From Zygaena filipendulae (Eukaryota; Arthropoda; Insecta; Lepidoptera; Zygaenidae), in assembly GCA_907165275.2 (NCBI GenBank), contig OU015677.1:1178001-1242000 (forward strand): 64,000 bases of DNA, given 5' to 3'. The notes beneath the pieces were generated by a model, which worked only from the letters and a program-made list of their open reading frames with translations, had not been told where the DNA came from and did not search any database. The position numbers and the translations under genes were made by a program. Below, one piece after another: positions 63,301-64,000 of the stretch. The stretch's first letter is position 1. Each line of letters begins with the position of its first letter.

Positions 63301-64000
63301 TATTCACCATTTATTAATTTTTGGATAGCAATTTAATGAGTCACGTATGTTATCTAGCGGCACAAATTCAACACTCGGTCATCGGTTCAGTAACCACACA
63401 AAAAACCCGCGACTTGATTGGGTTTCCCACTTCAGCGCACGCAAAAGGCAATTCGGCATCCTTGTCACGCAATGTACCTTAGAAAGCGACTTTCACTGTG
63501 TTTTGAGGAAATCGAATGAGGAAATTAGGCACTAAATAAATAATTATCGAACACGTGGATGTTAGTTACTTATCTATGTAGGAAGGTGGGTTAGTTTGTA
63601 AATAATAATGCAGTCGGATATATGGCATACCACACAAATGACAAAATACGTTATTGTTTCTTGTTTAATTTTACTTCGTTATTGTTTGTTTTGTTTTTCT
63701 TTACTTTGTAATTATTTATTTTGTTATTCTTTAATTATATTAATTTGTGTTGTTCTGTATGTTCATTTGTGTTGTGTGTCTCATCTTGCCACTGAGCAAA
63801 TAATCACTTCGTTTTAAGAGTCGGCACTTTCATTCTAATCGCTGAACCGATCTATGAAGCCATTTTGTGCCAACTTTACTAACGCAATGTATGACGCGGT
63901 CATAGGAATTTGGTTAAGTATTCCAAAGCTGGTAAAGAAGTTCGCGCACAAATCCATAGTAACTTCTGCTTCAAGGGAGTGTCGCTGGGCTGCATCTTGG
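63301..64000. other. No gene confirmed at right edge
   Basis: Minus strand near 63500-63350 reads RDKDAELPFACAEVGNP in an open stretch, and the last 100 bases also hold a minus-strand frame (MQPSDTPLKQKLLW), but neither has convincing splice sites. Confidence 0.3.

Noticed and set aside
63890..64000. Coding exon at the right edge
   Set aside because: A 31-codon minus-strand frame without splice signals; cannot be judged at the window boundary.

Overview
The window looks like a piece of a moth or butterfly (Lepidoptera) nuclear genome. It is AT-rich, gene-poor and packed with short transposable elements. The order-level assignment rests on element families I recognise as typical of lepidopteran genomes: a very abundant non-autonomous Helitron-like family (5' TC, CCGCGG hairpin, 3' CTAG, inserted between A and T), a long CGACTTCCAAAA-ended inverted-repeat element, TAGGTACCTACC runs and tRNA-derived SINE pieces. 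No bacterial features, rRNA genes, intact tRNA genes or CRISPR arrays were seen.

Two spliced genes, both on the minus strand, can be read from splice sites and codon phase. Gene 1 (1401-6205) has six coding exons whose junction phases all agree and sum to 843 bases (280 residues plus stop). Its N-terminus looks like the start of a SAM domain, and the whole protein resembles the SAMD3-like proteins of animals. Its introns carry a Penelope-like fold-back, a Helitron and a 1.2-kb inverted-repeat element. Gene 2 is represented by its last two coding exons (60298-60166 and 58770-58586), followed by a 3' UTR with an AATAAA signal near 58320. Its upstream exons were not found and its function is unknown.

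Gene 1 lies between two unusual tandem arrays. Array A (1-935) has 101-bp units organised as alternating 202-bp dimers. Array B (12741-14650) starts as perfect 190-bp dimers and decays to single units of about 94 bp. Both are built around AGCCGT/ACGGCT and GCCGTGT words. Array B runs into a terminus-like end reading CCCAGTG at 14961 (CACTGGG on the other strand). I infer that a single very large CACTA/EnSpm-like DNA transposon may extend from left of the window to 14961, with gene 1 inside it. This is the most interesting hypothesis here, but the left terminus and a transposase are not visible.

From 15 kb to the right end the sequence is an intergenic or intronic mosaic. It holds about 50 Helitron-like copies or fragments, including head-to-tail tandems at 24.5-25.6 kb. 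There are four or five small inverted-repeat (MITE) families with recognisable target duplications, 5'-truncated LINE tails at 21.1, 28.9, 31.3, 57.8 and 62.8 kb, three tRNA-SINE pieces, and several nested insertions that give relative ages. A few CpG-rich blocks with CCAAT boxes (7.8-8.1, 34.1-34.6, 38.6-38.9 and 52.1-52.3 kb) may be promoters, but no coding exon could be tied to them.
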